DNA from: Gimesia aquarii
GTDB taxonomy: Bacteria > Planctomycetota > Planctomycetia > Planctomycetales > Planctomycetaceae
Reading direction: 5' to 3'
Assembly: GCF_007748175.1 (NCBI RefSeq)
Contig: NZ_CP037422.1
Span: 6,841,952 to 6,905,951 of the forward strand
DNA: 64,000 nucleotides
The translations under genes were made by a program, and so were the position numbers. Position 1 is the stretch's first letter. Every line of letters begins with the position of its first letter. Of the stretch, positions 1 through 9,076 are shown in pieces. The notes below the pieces were generated by a model. It ran no database searches, had not been told where the DNA came from, and saw only the letters and a program-made list of their open reading frames with translations.

Positions 1-1569
1 CTTTCTACCGAATATCTCAAGCAATTCCCAAATGGTCCTAGAGTTAATCAGATCCTTGCCAATCTGATTATTATCACTAATAAAAATAATAAACCCCAGG
101 AAGTTGATAAATATCTCGATCAATTGAAAGCACGCAAACCAGATACTGAGTTGTTGCTTCGGACCTATAGTCAGTTAGCAGAAAGAAACTACGAGCAAAA
201 GCAGTGGAAACGCGCAAAAAAATTCTTCGCTGAAATCGTAAAACCCGGATTGGATACTCCAGAATATCCGGCTGCACTCTCGGGATTGGCCTGGTCAGAA
301 TTTCAACTCGAAGAGTATGCATCTGCGGCAAAACATTTTGAACAATTTGTCCAAGAGTTTCCAGAAAGCCCCTTGGCTGCTGAAGCAACTTTCATGCAGG
401 GGCGCAGTCTGGAAGACAATAAACAACTGGAGGCAGCCGCCACTGTTTTCCAGAACGCGTTGACCAAATTTGCCCCTTCGCGTTATGCAATGCTCTCGGG
501 TTTACAGGCAGCACGAACGTTATTCAAACTCAATAAAATCGATGCCGTTAACGAAGCCTACGAAACCCTCTTGCAGAAATTCCCCAAACCTGAGAATCTC
601 GACAAAATTCTTGATGAGTGGGCTTTGATCAACTACGAGGCAGAGCGATTTGAAATGTCAGATACGATCTTTCAGCGCCTGGTGCAAGAGACCCCCAATA
701 GCGATCTAGCTGATAACGCACGTTTGAGTCTGGCAGAAAGTGAATTGATCGCCGGTAAATTACAGGTAGCCGCAAAAGCATTCGATGAATTACAAGCCTC
801 TGCAAAGTCTGATGAAAAAGTACAACAAGTCTCCCTTTATCGGCTGATTGAAATTTATCTGGAGTTGAAAAAATGGGACCTCGTCGAAAAATTTGCCAGA
901 GAATTGCTCAAACGATTTCCCAAAAATGAATACGCATCCTTTGCTCAATTCCATCAGGCAGAAGCGGCCTTGTATCTAAATCAGACCAAAACAGCACAGG
1001 AAGAACTACTGAAAATCGTCAATGACGATAAAAGTGCGAAACTGGGTCAGGAACCCTGGTATCCGCGCGCGTGGGTACTTTTAGCAGAAACATACTTTCG
1101 ACAGAAAAAATATGATGATGTGCAAAAAACAGTGGAGCGTTTTCGTAGCTGGGATGCGAAAAACCCCTTCCTCTATCAAGCAGAAGAAGTTCTGGGACGC
1201 AGCTTGAAAAATCAGGCAAAATTTGAAGAGGCACGCAAAGTATTTCAACAAATCACAGAATCTGAAAATAGCAGACGCACCGAAACCGCAGCCAAGTGCC
1301 AATTTCTTCTGGCAGAAACTTTGATGATTCAAGAAAAATTCAAAGCAGCACTTCTGGCGTATTTGCAGGTTGATATTCAGTACAAATTTCCCGAATGGCA
1401 AGCCCCTGCACTCTTTCAAGCCGGTACCTGCCATGAAGCGCTGAACGAATGGACTCAAGCTTTAAAAACGTATCAGGATTTTCTGAAACGTTTCCCTGAA
1501 CATGAACTGGTTCCTCGTGCCAAAGAGCGGATGAAAACAGTTCAAGCCAAGATAAGTCGCAATAAATAA
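1..1569 (+). CDS. Tetratricopeptide-repeat protein, 5'-truncated by the window edge
   Basis: The frame is open from base 1 and ends in TAA, so the start lies outside the window; 522 residues are visible. The protein is a chain of helical repeats of TPR/Tol-Pal-system type, with recurring A-x-F-x-x-F-P elements (for example FPESPLAAEATFMQGR and FPKNEYASFAQFHQAEAAL). Long arrays of this kind serve as periplasmic protein-interaction scaffolds. No catalytic motif is visible. The next gene, about 220 bp downstream on the same strand, encodes an ExbB/TolQ-type subunit, so a role around a Tol/Exb-like motor is plausible but inferred. A 6-bp hairpin (1576-1592) follows the stop codon but has no T-tract, so I do not call it a terminator. 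Confidence 0.85.
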   Translation, partial: LSTEYLKQFPNGPRVNQILANLIIITNKNNKPQEVDKYLDQLKARKPDTELLLRTYSQLAERNYEQKQWKRAKKFFAEIVKPGLDTPEYPAALSGLAWSEFQLEEYASAAKHFEQFVQEFPESPLAAEATFMQGRSLEDNKQLEAAATVFQNALTKFAPSRYAMLSGLQAARTLFKLNKIDAVNEAYETLLQKFPKPENLDKILDEWALINYEAERFEMSDTIFQRLVQETPNSDLADNARLSLAESELIAGKLQVAAKAFDELQASAKSDEKVQQVSLYRLIEIYLELKKWDLVEKFARELLKRFPKNEYASFAQFHQAEAALYLNQTKTAQEELLKIVNDDKSAKLGQEPWYPRAWVLLAETYFRQKKYDDVQKTVERFRSWDAKNPFLYQAEEVLGRSLKNQAKFEEARKVFQQITESENSRRTETAAKCQFLLAETLMIQEKFKAALLAYLQVDIQYKFPEWQAPALFQAGTCHEALNEWTQALKTYQDFLKRFPEHELVPRAKERMKTVQAKISRNK

Positions 1570-1790
1570 CCCAAAGTAAGATTTTGTCTTACAAACGTTT
1601 GATCAGGAAATTTGATTCCAGGCTCGACGGGAAAGCCAATCTGGCGTAAACTAGACCGCTTCTTACAATCGTATGTTGACTTACGATAAAGTACTAACGG
1701 GGCAAATGCTGCTACGAGTAACCCAAATCTGGATCAGATAACAGAGGCACTTAGCCAGTCCCCTTCATTTTAGCGTGACAATTATTTCTC

Positions 1791-2756
1791 ATGGTCAATT
1801 TTATCAGCAATCAACAAAATCCCTCCGCTGATCATCCCCATCGAGGAAAATCTACAAACTTCACATTCATGTGGTTCTCCCGACTACTGCTACCGTTCGT
1901 CGTGATTAGCGTTACCGCTCTACTTCTGATATCCAGCTCCACGGAAGCACAAGAACGATTACCCAAAGTGGTAGAACCCGTCGATGGAGGATTTGTGGAA
2001 GCCGAAGGTCCGCTACCGGATGGAGTACTGCCAGTCAAACGGAATTCAGGTATTCCTTCCACGCCGGAAGCAATCATCGATGAAATGGGGTATTTTCTAC
2101 TCCCGTTTGTCATTGCCTCTATCATCTCTATGTGGTTCATTATTGAGCGACTGGTTATTCTCAGAACCGCACGCGTGATCCCGCGTCACTTTGTCAGTCG
2201 TTTCTTGAAACTACTCAAAGATGGAAAACTGAATGCGCGCTCAGCTTTAAAATTATGTGAGGAAAATCCGAGCCCTATTGCTTCGGTCTTTGCGCATGGC
2301 GTCCGTAAATGGGGGAAACCGAGTGTCGAAGTGGAACAGGCAATCATCGATGGCGGTGAACGTCAACTTTCCCAATTACGTAAGCATCTGCGAGTCATTA
2401 ATGGAGTGGCGACAGTGGCACCCTTGATGGGACTGCTGGGCACCGTAATCGGAATGATTCAAGCCTTCAACGAAATTGCCAATAGCAGTGCCATGGGCAA
2501 GGCAGAGGAGCTCGCGATTGGTATTGCGATGGCTTTGTTAACAACGGCCTTCGGTTTGGGAATTGCCATTCCTTCATTGATTATGTATATGTACCTTGCA
2601 GGTCGTGTCGATGCTCTTGTTATGGAAATGGATCAGAATTCACAAGATTTGGTCCATCTCATCTCTGCAGAAGGCCTGGCCACGAATGCTGCCAGCCGCA
2701 AAACCACTGCCCCTGCCCCAAAAAGCAAGCCAACGAAAACGCGAAGTACATCTTAG
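1791..2756 (+). CDS. MotA/TolQ/ExbB proton-channel family protein
   Basis: The 321-residue protein has an N-terminal signal or membrane segment (about 29-47). The three TolQ/ExbB membrane helices follow at about 98-123, 203-226 and 242-268. The second holds the family core [18 protein letters not shown] and the third [19 protein letters not shown]. ExbB/TolQ subunits form the stator of proton-motive-force motors and normally need an ExbD/TolR partner. No exbD follows here: the next gene encodes a dioxygenase. A signal-like N-terminus before the first core helix is common in the long planctomycete and proteobacterial ExbB variants. The ATG at 1791 has a poor ribosome-binding site and the ATG at 1869 is an alternative. 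The C-terminal tail is Lys/Pro/Thr-rich. Confidence 0.88.
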   Translation: MVNFISNQQNPSADHPHRGKSTNFTFMWFSRLLLPFVVISVTALLLISSSTEAQERLPKVVEPVDGGFVEAEGPLPDGVLPVKRNSGIPSTPEAIIDEMGYFLLPFVIASIISMWFIIERLVILRTARVIPRHFVSRFLKLLKDGKLNARSALKLCEENPSPIASVFAHGVRKWGKPSVEVEQAIIDGGERQLSQLRKHLRVINGVATVAPLMGLLGTVIGMIQAFNEIANSSAMGKAEELAIGIAMALLTTAFGLGIAIPSLIMYMYLAGRVDALVMEMDQNSQDLVHLISAEGLATNAASRKTTAPAPKSKPTKTRSTS

Positions 2757-2939
2757 TAGATTTCATCGGTTTATTATCTTCTAATGAAAATGGTTCCGAC
2801 TTCCGGCAATTCTTGCTTCTAAGTTGTTCCTGAACTGAGCCCTATTTACAATAGGAATATATTTCTTTCCTGGGAACGACGCGCCAAAAACTGTTTCGCC
2901 CACGACTGATTGACTCTGATATTATTGAAAAGGCATATC

Positions 2940-3776
2940 ATGACAGAATCCAAAGAATTCCAGGCAGTCCCCGAGGAAGAAGAACTCTCTCAAATCGAAC
3001 GTGACTTGAAATTCTATCCTTCTACAACAACGGACCCCCAAGTTTTAACCAGCGCTCAGATCGAGCAATTCAATCAGGACGGGTATCTCCGCAGCCTCCG
3101 CATCTTCAATGAACAGGAAGTCGCTGTGAACCGACAGTATTTTGACGCGTTGTTAGAAAAAGTCATGGCTGAAGGCGGGGATAGCTATTCCATCAGTACC
3201 GCTCATATGAAGTATGGCAAGGTTTATGATCTGCTGACACATCCTAAAATCGTTGCCTATGTCAAAGATTTACTGGGAGACAATTTGATTGCCTGGGGTT
3301 CTCATTTTTTCTGCAAAATGCCTCATGATGGGAAATCGGTCTCCTGGCATCAGGATGCCAGCTATTGGCCTTTATCTCCTTCCAAAGCAGTCACTGTGTG
3401 GTTAGCCATTGATGATGCTGATCCCGAAAACGCCAACATGCGGTTTATTGCCGGGAGTCATCACCATGGTCACATGACGTATCGTCCGAGTGGCTCGCAC
3501 GAAGATAATGTATTGAACCAGACGATTGAAAACCCGGAGCAATATGGATCACCGGTTGACGACTCATTGAAAGCCGGAGAAATTTCTATTCATTCCGATT
3601 TACTACTACACGGCTCAGAAGCGAATGAATCAGACCGTAGACGTTGTGGTTTAACACTCCGTTATTGTGCCGCGGATGTGAGAGCGGGAATGGACTGGAA
3701 TGCCAAAGGAGTGATTGTTGCCGGCACAGATCCATCCGGCCATTGGCTTAACCCTGCCCGCCCTGAAAATGATTAG
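2940..3776 (+). CDS. Phytanoyl-CoA dioxygenase (PhyH) family protein
   Basis: A 278-residue Fe(II)/2-oxoglutarate-dependent oxygenase of the PhyH family. The metal-binding facial triad is visible: His137 and Asp139 in SWHQDASYW, and distal His224 in LLLHGS, followed by Arg241 in LTLRY, which probably binds 2-oxoglutarate. The N-terminus has the family's LTSAQIEQFNQDGYL start. I chose the ATG at 2940, with AAAGG upstream, over an in-frame TTG ten codons earlier. Substrates vary in this family (fatty acyl groups, small metabolites, natural products), so the substrate is unknown. The aquaporin gene begins about 30 bp downstream and the two may be co-transcribed. Confidence 0.88.
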   Translation: MTESKEFQAVPEEEELSQIERDLKFYPSTTTDPQVLTSAQIEQFNQDGYLRSLRIFNEQEVAVNRQYFDALLEKVMAEGGDSYSISTAHMKYGKVYDLLTHPKIVAYVKDLLGDNLIAWGSHFFCKMPHDGKSVSWHQDASYWPLSPSKAVTVWLAIDDADPENANMRFIAGSHHHGHMTYRPSGSHEDNVLNQTIENPEQYGSPVDDSLKAGEISIHSDLLLHGSEANESDRRRCGLTLRYCAADVRAGMDWNAKGVIVAGTDPSGHWLNPARPEND

Positions 3777-3808
3777 TCATTGAATCTACAACCTGGAATC
3801 GACAACTG

Positions 3809-4477
3809 ATGCAAAAATACTATGCTGAGATTTTTGGCACATTCATCCTGCTATTTTCAGGGGCGGGTGCCATCGTTACCAATCAGGCTTCACAGGGAGC
3901 CGTGACACATGTTGGAATTGCTCTTGTGTTTGGACTCGTTGTCACTGCAGTCATTTATGCCATTGGCGAAATTTCTGGTGCCCATATCAATCCAGCAGTT
4001 ACCATCGCATTCTGGGTCTCAGGCCGCTTTCCAGCAAAACAGGTGATTCCTTATATTGTCTGCCAGATCATTGGTGCTATGGTGGCATGTCTGATTTTGA
4101 AATTCCTCTTTCCCGATTTGAAGAATTACGGAATGACACTTCCTGCTGGCAGCGAAATGCAGTCGCTTGTTCTGGAAGGAATTTTGACCTGGATACTGAT
4201 GTTCGTTGTGCTTTGTGTAAGTACAGGTGCGAAAGAAACCGGAATTTTGGCAGGAGTTGCCATCGGAGCTGTGATCGCGCTGGAAGCAATGTTCGCCGGA
4301 CCAATCTCCGGTGCTTCCATGAACCCGGCGCGCTCTTTAGCCCCCGCACTGGTCAGCCAGAATTTGACGTCTCTCTGGATTTATATTGTCGGTCCCATTG
4401 CAGGAGCAGCCTTGGCCGTGCCCTCACTGTGGCTTGTCCGTAATAACAATTCTGCCAATGATAGTGGGGAAGAATAA
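3809..4477 (+). CDS. MIP-family channel, aquaporin type
   Basis: The 222-residue, strongly hydrophobic protein has the two hallmark NPA boxes: GAHINPAVT (Asn61-Ala63) and GASMNPARS (Asn172-Ala174). Arg175 is the conserved selectivity-filter arginine. Length and six-helix pattern fit a bacterial AqpZ-like water channel more than the longer glycerol facilitators. It acts in the inner membrane, moving water or small neutral solutes. It lies 32 bp after the PhyH-like gene and before an SMP-30-like gene on the same strand. Nothing in the sequence identifies the solute. Confidence 0.92.
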   Translation: MQKYYAEIFGTFILLFSGAGAIVTNQASQGAVTHVGIALVFGLVVTAVIYAIGEISGAHINPAVTIAFWVSGRFPAKQVIPYIVCQIIGAMVACLILKFLFPDLKNYGMTLPAGSEMQSLVLEGILTWILMFVVLCVSTGAKETGILAGVAIGAVIALEAMFAGPISGASMNPARSLAPALVSQNLTSLWIYIVGPIAGAALAVPSLWLVRNNNSANDSGEE

Positions 4478-4577
4478 AAGTAGCATCGAATGAATGAAGC
4501 AGAAACAGATATGATGGCGTAACTAACAAACCAAACATAACTTGTTTTCAACAGGCAACAGCAAAGAGGTACAAACC

Positions 4578-5609
4578 ATGATCAACTGGCAAAACATCTT
4601 CATCTATGGAGTGGCATTTTCAGCAATGGCTTGCTCAATGGTTTATGCGGCAATTCCTAGCCCCTCTGGTGATTCATCGATTGTTTCACCGCAGTCCAAA
4701 GTGGAGGAACTGTGGAACGATAAAGGATTCACAGAAGGGGCCTGTGTTGACGTTGATGGCATCATCTACTTCAGCGATATTAATTTCTCCGGCGGTCTGG
4801 GAAAAATTATGGCCTTTGATCCTGCAACCGGAAAAACCACAGTTTTCAGTTCAGACAGTGGGCAAAGCAACGGATTGATGATCAATCAAAAAGGTAAAAT
4901 GCTGGCTGCCTGCGGTGCGAATAATGGAAAACAGTGTTTGGCACAAATCTCAAAAAAAGGGAAAGTGAAATGCCTGGTTGATCGTTATCAAGGAAAAAAA
5001 TTCAATGCTCCCAATGATCTGGTTGTGCATCCAAAAGGATGGGTCTATTTTACGGATCCACGTTATGTCGGCACTGAACCACTGGAACTGGATCACATGA
5101 GTGTTTTTCGCTACGACCCAAAATCGAAAACCGTAGAACGGGTCACAACTGATATCAGTAAGCCTAATGGAGTGGTTGTTTCACCTGATGGTAAAACACT
5201 CTATGTTGCTGAAACCAATAATGGGGCCACTGGTCTGGAAAAAAATCCCCCCAAAAAACCCAAGAAACGGATGACCCTCAACGCATTTCCGATTCATAAA
5301 GATGGCTCCTTGGGTAAGAAGAAAATACTTGCGGACTTCGGTGCTAAAGAGACTGGAATTGATGGAATGACCGTTGATCAAAACGGGAATATCTACGCGG
5401 CGTTCCGTGCAGAAAGCCGATTCGGCATTGTCGTCTTTTCACCCGAAGGAAAAGAACTGGCATATATCCCAACTCCCACACTGCCTACCAACTGCACGTT
5501 CGGGATTGGTAAAGATGCGTCAACGCTTTATATCACTGCGGGTAGCGGCTTATATCGGATTCCCTGTAAAATCCCTGGGTTTCATCCAGCACTGCCTGTC
5601 AAGAAGTAA
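4578..5609 (+). CDS. SMP-30/gluconolactonase-like beta-propeller protein, exported
   Basis: A 343-residue protein with a signal peptide (about 1-25) and a six-bladed propeller of the SMP-30/gluconolactonase/LRE-like group. Family features are NAPNDLVVHPKGWVYFTDP, KPNGVVVSPDGKTLYVAET and a Glu (EGACVDVDG) in blade one, where the family binds its catalytic divalent metal. The ATG at 4578 is preceded by AGAGGT, so I prefer it over the upstream in-frame TTG at 4542. Family members hydrolyse sugar lactones or organophosphates; planctomycete exported copies are largely uncharacterised. The gene ends only 5 bp from the convergent glycosyltransferase gene. Confidence 0.85.
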   Translation: MINWQNIFIYGVAFSAMACSMVYAAIPSPSGDSSIVSPQSKVEELWNDKGFTEGACVDVDGIIYFSDINFSGGLGKIMAFDPATGKTTVFSSDSGQSNGLMINQKGKMLAACGANNGKQCLAQISKKGKVKCLVDRYQGKKFNAPNDLVVHPKGWVYFTDPRYVGTEPLELDHMSVFRYDPKSKTVERVTTDISKPNGVVVSPDGKTLYVAETNNGATGLEKNPPKKPKKRMTLNAFPIHKDGSLGKKKILADFGAKETGIDGMTVDQNGNIYAAFRAESRFGIVVFSPEGKELAYIPTPTLPTNCTFGIGKDASTLYITAGSGLYRIPCKIPGFHPALPVKK

Positions 5610-5614
5610 CAACA

Positions 5615-7279
5615 TCATCGCGAACTATTCAAACGAATCAGACGAGCTAAAGGGATATTCGACCTGGAAACTTCGGTAATGATGTTCTGCGATTCCTGTT
5701 GCCCTGCTTGAAGGATCTCTGGCAAATAAGGATTCCGTTGAAAATATAACACGTATTCGGAAACTGGTTTCTCTGATTCGAAGGGTACCAATTGAATCCC
5801 CTTCCGTTTTAGCTCGGGTGTTTCCTGCAAGGTTTGTAAATAAGCGGGATGCAAAACTGGTGCGACTTGAATGACTGAATTCTCAGGTACATCGTTCACA
5901 ACTTGTTGTAACATGTCGGCGGTAATTGAATCGCCCCAGTAGGTGACTTCCATACCAAGAACGTTTGCCCCATTCAGGCCACCAGTCAGCAAACTATAAT
6001 AACTAAGCCAGCAGGGAGCCAATACGAAGGTGGCATAGGATTGCGAGAGCAGGAGCAAGGCAACAGCAGTTATTGCAAACTTGGGTGGAAGCTGTTGGTT
6101 TACCCAATCAATGACTATCGCTACGCCGCGACCAATAAATACTGCCGTCAGCGGAAAGACCATTAAAAACAATCGCACACCATCGTAGACGGTAATCCCT
6201 GGCAAAGAAAATAAGATCAAGGGCCACAATATCGAAAGCAGCAACAAAATTTCTCCACCAGGTTTTTGTTTTGGAGATTCACGAAATGAACGAATTGTGT
6301 TCCAGAAACCTAATAAGCCGAAGAGAGCAAGCCCTACTGGAATCGTCGTCAGAAACATGACCCAGGGATAATGCCAGGGCAGATTACGATCAGTATATTT
6401 GATACCGAAATATTCTACGTAGAGAGCCGCACGCTCTGTGGTTCTGCCAAGATATTCACTGATCCGATCCACGGGATCAAACCAGAGCCAAGGCCAGCCT
6501 GCAAAGAAAATCAATACCCCTATACTCCCCCAACAGAGTAATGGCACAATCGCTTTTTGTCGCCATTTCCAGAGCGCCCAGATGATCACAGGAATCGGAA
6601 TCAAAACTGCCTGAATCTTGGTTAGCAGTGCGAGTCCCAATAACAGCCCTGTGAGGCAAGACCGTTTGTACCCGGGAGGCTGTTCTAAATTCCAAAAATG
6701 TACAACAGATAATACCGCTAATACATAAAACAGTGCTGTTACCATTTCCAACGCTGCCAGATGTGCATGCCCAAATAATCGAGGTAAGCAGATCAACGTG
6801 GCAGCAGTAATCAAACCGCTTTTGTGCCCCCATTGGAGAAAGGTAAACCATCCCACCACAAACACGAGACAGGCTAAACTGAAGGCTGAAGCATATCGAC
6901 CATAGGTTACTACAAAAGGACGATCATCACTCCCTGCTAACCAGGAAACCAATTCGTGCGAAACTCCAATCAGTAAACGTCCCAATGGAGGGTGATCAGG
7001 CAAATAATTGGGATGTTCAAAAATCTCCCGCAAGCTGTCGGGCGAGAAGATTCCCAGGCCATAGACCTCAATCGCACGAACGAGGAACACTCCTTGTCCA
7101 ACATTAAACGGTTCATCTACAGTCATCCCGGGACCCGCCCCGGTAAAGTAAAGATCCTGTGCACAATCGAGCTGAGAGGACACAAATAAAAAAGCAATAA
7201 GAGCAAGCAGCAGATACCAGACGGAATTAGGTAACCGCTTTTTCTTCTCGGATTCGTGATGTTGATTTAATAGATTCAT
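5615..7279 (-). CDS. Glycosyltransferase family 39-like integral membrane protein (ArnT/PMT type)
   Basis: About 554 residues with many membrane helices. The first large loop carries the acidic pair in MTVDEPFNVGQG, as in lipid-linked-sugar transferases of the ArnT/PMT/GT-C fold. It is followed by HPPLGRLLIGV, a typical early helix. The C-terminal part is a soluble periplasmic domain. Such enzymes transfer a sugar from a polyprenyl-phosphate donor onto protein, lipid A or another surface polymer; the acceptor cannot be told here. An in-frame GTG at 7306 is an alternative start; neither start has a clear ribosome-binding site. The terminator of the upstream minus-strand gene lies just before it, so it probably has its own promoter. 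Confidence 0.8.
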   Translation of the reverse strand: MNLLNQHHESEKKKRLPNSVWYLLLALIAFLFVSSQLDCAQDLYFTGAGPGMTVDEPFNVGQGVFLVRAIEVYGLGIFSPDSLREIFEHPNYLPDHPPLGRLLIGVSHELVSWLAGSDDRPFVVTYGRYASAFSLACLVFVVGWFTFLQWGHKSGLITAATLICLPRLFGHAHLAALEMVTALFYVLAVLSVVHFWNLEQPPGYKRSCLTGLLLGLALLTKIQAVLIPIPVIIWALWKWRQKAIVPLLCWGSIGVLIFFAGWPWLWFDPVDRISEYLGRTTERAALYVEYFGIKYTDRNLPWHYPWVMFLTTIPVGLALFGLLGFWNTIRSFRESPKQKPGGEILLLLSILWPLILFSLPGITVYDGVRLFLMVFPLTAVFIGRGVAIVIDWVNQQLPPKFAITAVALLLLSQSYATFVLAPCWLSYYSLLTGGLNGANVLGMEVTYWGDSITADMLQQVVNDVPENSVIQVAPVLHPAYLQTLQETPELKRKGIQLVPFESEKPVSEYVLYFQRNPYLPEILQAGQQESQNIITEVSRSNIPLARLIRLNSSR

Positions 7280-7308
7280 ATCGGTTTGTAACGAAACACC
7301 AGGCACGT

Positions 7309-7345
7309 AAAAAACCCGGCCAAGAGTCTTACCTCTTGGCCGGGT
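7309..7345 (-). terminator. Rho-independent terminator of the HTH-receiver gene
   Basis: A perfect 13-bp stem (ACCCGGCCAAGAG pairing with CTCTTGGCCGGGT), a 6-base loop, and on the minus strand a run of six T directly after the stem. It sits about 135 bp past the stop of the HTH-receiver gene and immediately upstream of the glycosyltransferase start. It is followed by no T-run in the plus direction, so it acts on minus-strand transcripts. Confidence 0.9.
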
Positions 7346-7424
7346 CTATTCGTTCACGCAAACCAGCAAATCCCTTTGCGATTGTTTTGGTTGACCAGCG
7401 GGCCGTTCTCTCGACACCGTCCAT
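7329..7424 (-). CDS. Candidate 31-residue protein ending inside the terminator hairpin
   Basis: Between the stop of the HTH-receiver gene and its terminator there is an ATG-initiated frame of 31 codons. It encodes a basic peptide beginning MDGVERTARWSTKTIAKG and ending DPAKR. Its TAA stop lies in the loop of the terminator stem. The frame continues open for ten codons upstream of the ATG. No good ribosome-binding site precedes it (the nearest AGGG is about 20 bp away), and the length is within chance expectation. It is listed because its composition looks protein-like and because the arrangement is unusual. It could equally be an untranslated 3' region. Confidence 0.25.
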   Translation of the reverse strand: MDGVERTARWSTKTIAKGFAGLRERIDPAKR

Positions 7425-7480
7425 AATATCGAGAACTACACGTCCCTGGCAATCTCACCACAGGGCATTCTTGCCCCTCA

Positions 7481-8053
7481 TTAGGCGATCTGCTTTTTTC
7501 GTCCAACCAAGGTCCGAATCCGTTCAGCTAGTAATGCAGCATCAAATGGCTTCCGGAAAGTTTCGTTAAACAGAGTTCTGTCAAACCCACTGGCATTATC
7601 CTCATCGCTCAGAAGGGCAATCAATACAGAATCAGTGTAGTCTTTGTTTCGTCGCAGGTTTTGAGCGATCATCAGAGCTTCATTGCGGCCCATTGCAAAA
7701 TCAACAATCACGCAATCGGGATGCAAAGATTCAGCCTGGATACCAGCTTCAAAACCACTTACGGCATATTCAATTTTGAAATCTTCGGTAGCCATCAGGT
7801 CATCGAGACTTGCACGAACCTGAGTGTCTGCCCCAACGAGCAACAATTTGCCCATTGCTTCATCTTCCAATTCGCCTAACGGCATGCCGTGTTCTTTAAG
7901 AAATCGAATAAGGTGCTCACGTGGGATTCGACGATCCTGAGAACCGGGGATCCGGTATCCTCTCAAGCGTCCAGAGTCGAACCACTTACTAACCGTGCGG
8001 GGTGCAACCTTACAGATCTTTGCTACTTGGCCAGTAGTGAAGATCGTTTTCAT
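7481..8053 (-). CDS. DNA-binding regulator: N-terminal MerR/excisionase-type HTH with C-terminal receiver domain
   Basis: A 190-residue protein. Residues 1-55 form a helix-turn-helix of the MerR/excisionase (HTH_17) type: TTGQVAKICKVAPRTVSKWF, then the wing GYRIPGSQDRRIPREHL. Residues 68-185 are receiver-like, with phosphoacceptor candidate Asp108 (CVIVDFAMG) and Lys158 (FRKPF). The acidic pocket is reduced: only Asp76 of the usual pair is evident. The order is the reverse of most response regulators. The ATG at 8053 has GGAG eight bases upstream, which decides against the longer TTG start at 8089. No kinase gene is adjacent, so it would be an orphan regulator. A strong terminator follows. 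Confidence 0.85.
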   Translation of the reverse strand: MKTIFTTGQVAKICKVAPRTVSKWFDSGRLRGYRIPGSQDRRIPREHLIRFLKEHGMPLGELEDEAMGKLLLVGADTQVRASLDDLMATEDFKIEYAVSGFEAGIQAESLHPDCVIVDFAMGRNEALMIAQNLRRNKDYTDSVLIALLSDEDNASGFDRTLFNETFRKPFDAALLAERIRTLVGRKKQIA

Positions 8054-9076
8054 TGCGGGCTCTCCAATCACATGTTTGGCAAATTTCAATCGAAGAAGGG
8101 TTACACTTCTTCTGCTTTAACCCCTACTACTGTCAACGGCTATCCTGGCCAGTCACTTTAAAGTTGTAACCTGAGTAGTCTTGGGTCGGGGTTTGCTTTC
8201 AGAGACAGCATCTCTAAAAACTGTTTCAAATTGCCAATCTTTAATTTTAAGGAAATTTGGGATCTGGTACGTAATACTTTTGGGGTCGGACTGAATGACA
8301 ATCGCAATACCATTCAGATCAGTTCGTCAGACTAGATCCATCTTGTCCTCTCCCCCCTTACAAACGATCGAAGGGACTGAACCATTCAAACTGATGTTGA
8401 CTGGTTCGACGTGGTTTTTACGTCTTTCCGGTTTCAACCGTCTGCCCTAATTGCATCGACGAATCGACGGTGAGGACTTTAAGTTCTTTGACAAGAGAGA
8501 GTGCAGTAGTGAGAGAGACACTGGGAATAGCTGATAGGGAAGAAACAACTGTGAGGAATATTATGCCGTAATCCCCTACAATTCAGGGACTTAATCCACT
8601 TCTGGAAAATACTTAAGATATGAACCAAATTTCTTGGGGGACTTGAATTTTTCATACCGCTTCCCGCCGCTTTTCTCGTGAGTCGGAGAGAAACGGTCGG
8701 ATAATCGTTATGACAACAGCGACCAGCATCGGGTTCCATGCAATTGAACTTTCAGATCTATTACGTCAATTATGCCGATTTCTGTTGGTCGCTTTTCGAA
8801 AATTGATACCTATTTCTCCAAATTTGAAAGTCGTTGAAATCTCACTTTTTTGCTTGCTCTATCATGGCTGGCTGGTCTAAGATCAGAACACAATAATCCA
8901 AGGTTCTCCAGGAACTCTTTCGCTATCTACCACTTATGAAAGATTTAGCATCATGACGATATAGACATTTCTTAGAACCTGCGCTTGACGCTTCTTTTCA
9001 TAGACTCCTCTTCTTGTCCTCTATTCGTTAAAATTCAATGATCGAAATTTCTCGATCCTGAACTGATAGAATTGTT
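8054..9076. other. About 1 kb without a convincing gene
   Basis: This intergenic stretch separates the divergent HTH-receiver gene and HAD-fold gene and should hold both promoters. A TTGACA lies about 80 bp upstream of the HTH-receiver ATG on the minus strand, but I see no good -10 box at the right spacing. A minus-strand frame of 86 codons (8479-8739) has no family resemblance and no ribosome-binding site. I found no tRNA, strong hairpin or repeat. A regulatory RNA cannot be excluded by eye. Confidence 0.5.

Noticed and set aside
1081..1458. Minus-strand frame of 125 codons inside the first TPR gene
   Set aside because: Cys/Phe-rich antisense product typical of shadow frames; no supporting signal.
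1576..1592. Hairpin GTAAGA-TTTTG-TCTTAC after the first TPR gene
   Set aside because: Six AT-rich pairs and no T-tract; not convincing as a terminator.
8479..8739. Minus-strand frame of 86 codons in the 1-kb gap
   Set aside because: No family resemblance, no ribosome-binding site and no signal peptide; the composition is not protein-like, so it is probably chance.
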